Assembly (NCBI GenBank): GCA_949499045.1
Contig: CATEEE010000247.1
Coordinates: forward strand, 1-10,685
Length of the DNA stretch: 10,685 bases
Direction: 5' to 3'
Origin: Marinobacterium sp. xm-d-530
GTDB lineage: Bacteria; Pseudomonadota; Gammaproteobacteria; Pseudomonadales; Balneatricaceae
Below the pieces are notes generated by a model that saw nothing but the letters and a program-made list of their open reading frames with translations, searched no databases and was not told where the DNA came from. Below are positions 7,239 to 10,685 of the stretch, piece after piece (the first letter of the stretch is position 1; every line of letters starts with the position of its first letter). A program made the position numbers and the translations under genes.

Positions 7239-8072
7239 CTAACCTAAGAAATATGGCCCTGTACCACCTTTTGGTAACGCAAATTCTTCAGGGTATTCGA
7301 CATCACAAAAATAGAGTCCCCAAGGCGGTGCAGTCACCCCACCCTTGCGACGATCTTTTGCCTGCAAAACCTCAGCCGCCCACTCTACCTCAGCCTCTCC
7401 TGCCCCAATCTTCATAAGCACACCAGCGATATTCCGAACCATATGGTGTAAAAAGGCGTTGGCTTGAATATCGATCACAATGATCTCACCACTTTTGTAG
7501 ACCTGAAGGTCATGCACGGTTCGAACAGGGCTATTCGCCTGACAGGCAACCGCTCGATAGGAACTGAAGTCATGCTCACCGATCAGGCAGCGGCTAGCCG
7601 ATTGCATTCGCCCTACATCGAGGCTCTTGTGGGTCCAAGTAACCCCTCTTGAGAGAATGGCCGGTTTGACGGGCGCTGAATAGATCAGATAGCGGTAGCG
7701 TCTTGCTTGCGCAGAAAAACGGGCATGAAACTGTTCAGACACCGGTTTAGCCCAAAGCACAGCGATATCATCAGGAAGATGCCGATTCGTCCCCATCACC
7801 CATGCACGATCGATTCTCTGATTGGGCGTATCAAAGTGAACCACCTGGTAGCAGCCGTTCACGCCTGTATCTGTACGTCCAGCGCAGACCAGATGTACAT
7901 CGTGGTTAGCGATCTTTGCTAACGCCTGCTGCAGGCGCTCTTGTACTGTAACCACCCCCTCATCTGCTTGAATCTGCCAGCCGTGATAGTTTGCACCAGC
8001 GTATTCAACTCCAAGGGCATAACGAAAAAGGGCGACTTCCGTCGCCCCTTTGATGTTTTCAATATCGCTCAT
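7239..8072 (-). CDS. truA: tRNA pseudouridine(38-40) synthase TruA
   Basis: Converts uridines 38, 39 and 40 in the tRNA anticodon arm to pseudouridine, in the cytosol. The protein has 277 residues (E. coli 270). D68 in CAGRTDTGVNG is the catalytic aspartate (D60 in E. coli). FHARFSAQARRYRY (115-128) and ANAFLHHMVRN (204-214) are conserved RNA-binding and active-site segments. Two points are odd. The normally conserved GVH after the catalytic Asp is GVN here. Codons 8-16 of the gene form an intrinsic-terminator-like hairpin. The first 17 residues are variable sequence before the conserved FRYALGVEY, and no other ATG/GTG/TTG occurs before residue 40, so ATG 8072 must be the start. It begins 3 nt after the fimV stop with only a weak ribosome-binding site, pointing to coupled translation. 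Confidence 0.97.
   Translation of the reverse strand: MSDIENIKGATEVALFRYALGVEYAGANYHGWQIQADEGVVTVQERLQQALAKIANHDVHLVCAGRTDTGVNGCYQVVHFDTPNQRIDRAWVMGTNRHLPDDIAVLWAKPVSEQFHARFSAQARRYRYLIYSAPVKPAILSRGVTWTHKSLDVGRMQSASRCLIGEHDFSSYRAVACQANSPVRTVHDLQVYKSGEIIVIDIQANAFLHHMVRNIAGVLMKIGAGEAEVEWAAEVLQAKDRRKGGVTAPPWGLYFCDVEYPEEFALPKGGTGPYFLG
8025..8051 (-). terminator. Intrinsic-terminator-like hairpin inside the 5' end of truA
   Basis: In the mRNA sense GGGCGAC (8047-8041) and GTCGCCC (8036-8030) form a perfect 7-bp G/C-rich stem closed by a GGAA loop of the GNRA class, followed directly by TTTTT (8029-8025). AAAG (8051-8048) can pair with four of the U residues, including one G-U, for an 11-bp stem. 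This has every visual property of a Rho-independent terminator for transcription coming from fimV. It overlaps truA codons 8-16, so it either ends most fimV transcripts or acts as an attenuator that ribosomes starting truA would open. Confidence 0.6.
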
Positions 8073-8075
8073 TAA

Positions 8076-10628
8076 CTAAGCTTTATCCAATTGATCCAAG
8101 AGGTTTGCGACCTCCTGCTGCTGAGCAGAAGAGCCTTTTTCTTTCATGCTGATAAGGATATCACGAGCCGCCTCATAATCATCCATTTCAATGTAAGCTC
8201 GTGCTAGATCTAATCGAGTTTCATTTTCATCAGCGCCACTGTAGAAATGAGTATCAAAATCTTCTGACTCAGCGGTGTCATTAATCTCTTCAACCACCTC
8301 TACGTCGCCATCAACTTCATCGAAGATCTTTTCGATATCAGCGTCTAACGCACCAGAATCACTCTCTTCTACGACAAACTCCCAATCACCCTCAGAGGAT
8401 TCGTTTGATTCTGCTTCTTGCTCCACCTCGACATCTAAGAGGTCATCCGAACTACTCGCCTCGCCCAGCATTGCTTCTAGAGCAACAAGATCCTCGTCAA
8501 TGGTATCAGCTTGCGGTGATTCATCCGCTGAGTCAGCCTCTGGCATGTCGACTCCCGGAATTTGACTCTCTTGTGGTTCATCTTCAACGCCAGAGTCAAA
8601 GGGTTCAATGACAAAGTCGAGATCTTGCAACTCTGCACTCTCCTCTTCGACTGCCTCAACAATGGATTCAACCGAGTCTGTATCAGCAAGGGATGCCTCT
8701 AGCTCAGAATCGAAAAACTCTTCCAAACCATCACTTTCAGGAATCGATTCAGCCGAATCGTTAATCGCAATTTCCTGCTCTTCCATTTTGGGTGATGACA
8801 AAGCTGCATTGGCTCGGGAGAGGAAATCATCCGTCTCATTTGGCAGTGACTCTTCAGAAACATCAACATTGGATGCCTCCATCTCTGCCTGAACAGTCTG
8901 CTCACTGGCTCGAGCCCGAAGCACCTCATCGATCATCGATTGAATCTCAGCTTCAGCCTTTGCAATGCTTTCTGAATCAGATTGTTGATCTGCAATGGGA
9001 TCAATCGGTGTTTCGAGTGCGGGTTTAACAGACGGTGGTTCAACAACGGTCATAGTCGCGGTCGAAACCGCTAAAGGCGCAGAAGGTGCTGAAGGTACCT
9101 CAGCGACAACCTCATCAGTTTTGTTAGCACCACCTTCTGGTTCACGATAAGGCGCTGGTTTTCTTGAAGATCGCACCAACAACAGAAGCAGAAGTAGAAA
9201 AGCTACAGCACTGCCACCGACAATTTCAGGATTCATTCGAACATATTCAATCGCTGTAGCAATTGGATCTTCATTACGCTGCAGCGCCAACTGCATCTGC
9301 TGATCCAACTGTTGCTGCAGTTGGGCTACCTGTTGATCTTTCAGCTCAATAAGACGCTGCATGGTCTGAATCTGCTCAGCAATCGAGTCGAGTTTAGCGG
9401 AGAGATCTGCGTTGTCACGTTCAACTTTCTCGACGCTCTCTTGCGTCACTAGTAGCTGATTTTCAAGGTCTCGATTGAGTGCTTGAAGCTCCTGTTCGCG
9501 AGGTGTTACCTCTATTACTTCAGGCACCGACTCCTGAGTCGACTGGAGTGCAACATCCTCTTTTTCAGCCTCAATGGCCGAACCAGATTGTTCCTTCTCA
9601 GGCTGGACGTCCGCACCCTCTGTTACCGACTGACTGACCTCGGTTTTCGATTCGCTCGCCGATGAGGCTTGTACTTTTGGTTCATCAACAGACACCAGTT
9701 TCAACTTAGCTTCAGATGAATCGACCAGATCAGAGGTTTGACTGGGACTGGTTGCCGCTATTGGCTGAACTTTTGGTGTTACTTCCGCTTTCTCAACAGG
9801 CGTAGGCACAGAAGTTCGTCTACCCTTTTTCCAATCATCATACTGCTTGCGAACTTCGATAGCCGCCTGACTTGCTGAAAGCTCGTTCGCTTGCGCTCTA
9901 TTCGGCAGCGTGATCACCGTACCTGCTTTTAGCACATTGATATTGTTGGTTGGAAAGCTACTAGGGTTTAGACGCTGTATCGCCAGCATCACCTGATTAA
10001 CAGAGAGGGATTCATCAGGACGATTATTTTGAGCCAATGTATACAGGGTATCGTTTACATCAACATAAACCTGATTTGCTGCTGTCGCCTCTGCCCTAAG
10101 AGTGGTTTGAACTGTTTGCGCGGAGTTCGCTTTTAGAATCTTTTCCGGTTCTGTACTAACACTCTCTTCCTGCACTGAGGCAGTTCCAGCAGCGGATGGA
10201 ACGACTAGGGGTGTAGATTGAACGCCAGACTCCACAAAAAGAGGGGGATCCAACAGCAAAGTGTACTCTCGAACGAGACGACCGTTAGGCCAATTTACTT
10301 CCATCAAGAAGCTGATAAAAGGTTCGCGAACAGGAGCATCAGAGCTTATGACTACCTTAGCTCCCCCCTGGGCGTTGAGTTCCACGTCAAAATCAACCGA
10401 ACTTAGTACTCCAGATCGACTTAAGCCAGCAAGACTGAAGGCGTCTTCATCAGCCAATCGAGGACGAATATCGGATGCTTTTAAATCACGAACTTGTAGT
10501 AGTTGAATTTCAGCTTGAAGCGGCTCGTTCAATGCAGACTTTACATTGAGCTCACCAAGCCCAAGAGCACTAGCCTGAGAGGCTAACAATGCGGATGAAA
10601 CGGCAATACTGAGTGCTAAACGACGCAC
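8076..10628 (-). CDS. fimV: FimV-type polar hub / motility protein
   Basis: A large inner-membrane protein of 850 residues (P. aeruginosa FimV about 919). FimV binds peptidoglycan and organises the cell pole, supporting type IV pilus assembly and twitching in Pseudomonas. Domain order: signal peptide 1-21 (cleavage after ASA, before LGLGELNVKSALNEPL); conserved FimV N-terminal domain to about 130; LysM-like domain about 186-243; Pro/Ser/Glu linker; Gln/Leu-rich coiled coil about 374-450; one membrane span about 470-487, followed by RSSRK; very acidic, Ser/Asp/Glu-rich low-complexity cytoplasmic region about 500-800; C-terminal FimV motif with a TPR-like helix pair about 801-850 (LDLARAYIEMDDYEAARDIL). 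The start is GTG at 10628, chosen because it gives the signal peptide directly and has GGAG about 10 nt upstream. No pilus genes lie nearby, as is usual for this locus. Confidence 0.95.
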   Translation of the reverse strand: MRRLALSIAVSSALLASQASALGLGELNVKSALNEPLQAEIQLLQVRDLKASDIRPRLADEDAFSLAGLSRSGVLSSVDFDVELNAQGGAKVVISSDAPVREPFISFLMEVNWPNGRLVREYTLLLDPPLFVESGVQSTPLVVPSAAGTASVQEESVSTEPEKILKANSAQTVQTTLRAEATAANQVYVDVNDTLYTLAQNNRPDESLSVNQVMLAIQRLNPSSFPTNNINVLKAGTVITLPNRAQANELSASQAAIEVRKQYDDWKKGRRTSVPTPVEKAEVTPKVQPIAATSPSQTSDLVDSSEAKLKLVSVDEPKVQASSASESKTEVSQSVTEGADVQPEKEQSGSAIEAEKEDVALQSTQESVPEVIEVTPREQELQALNRDLENQLLVTQESVEKVERDNADLSAKLDSIAEQIQTMQRLIELKDQQVAQLQQQLDQQMQLALQRNEDPIATAIEYVRMNPEIVGGSAVAFLLLLLLLVRSSRKPAPYREPEGGANKTDEVVAEVPSAPSAPLAVSTATMTVVEPPSVKPALETPIDPIADQQSDSESIAKAEAEIQSMIDEVLRARASEQTVQAEMEASNVDVSEESLPNETDDFLSRANAALSSPKMEEQEIAINDSAESIPESDGLEEFFDSELEASLADTDSVESIVEAVEEESAELQDLDFVIEPFDSGVEDEPQESQIPGVDMPEADSADESPQADTIDEDLVALEAMLGEASSSDDLLDVEVEQEAESNESSEGDWEFVVEESDSGALDADIEKIFDEVDGDVEVVEEINDTAESEDFDTHFYSGADENETRLDLARAYIEMDDYEAARDILISMKEKGSSAQQQEVANLLDQLDKA

Positions 10629-10647
10629 AATAACTTCACTCCACTCT

Positions 10648-10667
10648 ATTAATCCAGCGGGATTAAT
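10648..10667 (-). promoter_or_regulatory. Perfect 8-bp inverted repeat in the fimV leader, with a possible -10 upstream
   Basis: ATTAATCC and GGATTAAT flank a 4-nt spacer, ending about 20 nt before the fimV GTG. On the minus strand a TATAGA hexamer (10678-10673) just upstream could be a weak -10 element, which would put the transcript start at the edge of the repeat. The -35 region is outside the window. No U-tract follows, so a terminator is unlikely. It could be an operator or a hairpin at the mRNA 5' end. Confidence 0.4.
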
Positions 10668-10685
10668 CTCTGTCTATAAATGAAG

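Noticed and set aside
8275..8892. Plus-strand Ser-rich open frames opposite fimV
   Set aside because: They mirror the acidic Ser/Asp/Glu codons of FimV in antisense, have no ribosome-binding site and show no domain features.
1..10685. Mobile element, CRISPR array, tRNA or defence island
   Set aside because: No direct-repeat arrays, transposase-like frames, terminal inverted repeats or tRNA-like folds were seen; coding is continuous on one strand.

Overview
The window is a contiguous, single-strand (minus) housekeeping cluster from a gammaproteobacterium. Read in the direction of transcription the order is fimV - truA - trpF - trpB - trpA - accD - folC - SPOR/DedD-like gene - cvpA - purF, with purF running off the left edge. 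Apart from trpBA, this is the gene order known around P. aeruginosa fimV/truA/trpF/accD/folC/cvpA/purF. The moderate base composition, a large acidic FimV and trpBA sitting between trpF and accD suggest a marine Oceanospirillales-type organism. That placement is inference and no genus can be named. No mobile element, tRNA, rRNA, CRISPR array or defence gene is visible.

Right end (about 8.07-10.69 kb): fimV encodes an inner-membrane polar hub protein with a LysM domain, a coiled coil, one membrane span, a very acidic cytoplasmic region and a C-terminal FimV motif. A perfect 8-bp inverted repeat lies just upstream of its GTG start. The stop of fimV is 3 nt from the truA start. Centre (4.5-8.07 kb): truA (tRNA pseudouridine synthase), then trpF, trpB and trpA, the last enzymes of tryptophan synthesis. 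Left (1-4.48 kb): accD (fatty-acid synthesis), folC (folate), a DedD-like SPOR protein (cell division), cvpA (membrane protein) and purF (first committed step of purine synthesis).

The genes are packed tightly: most gaps are 3-25 nt, and trpF/trpB and folC/dedD overlap. There are two larger gaps. The 97-nt truA-trpF gap holds a set of mutually exclusive hairpins. The 84-nt dedD-cvpA gap holds a plausible promoter. Four of the ten starts appear to be non-ATG (fimV GTG, trpF GTG, trpB GTG, dedD TTG).

No new protein system is visible; the coding content is ordinary and well conserved. The parts that deserve a second look are RNA-level: an intrinsic-terminator-like hairpin with a GGAA loop and U5 tail inside the first 16 codons of truA, the competing hairpins ahead of trpF, and a second pair of competing hairpins around the trpA stop codon.
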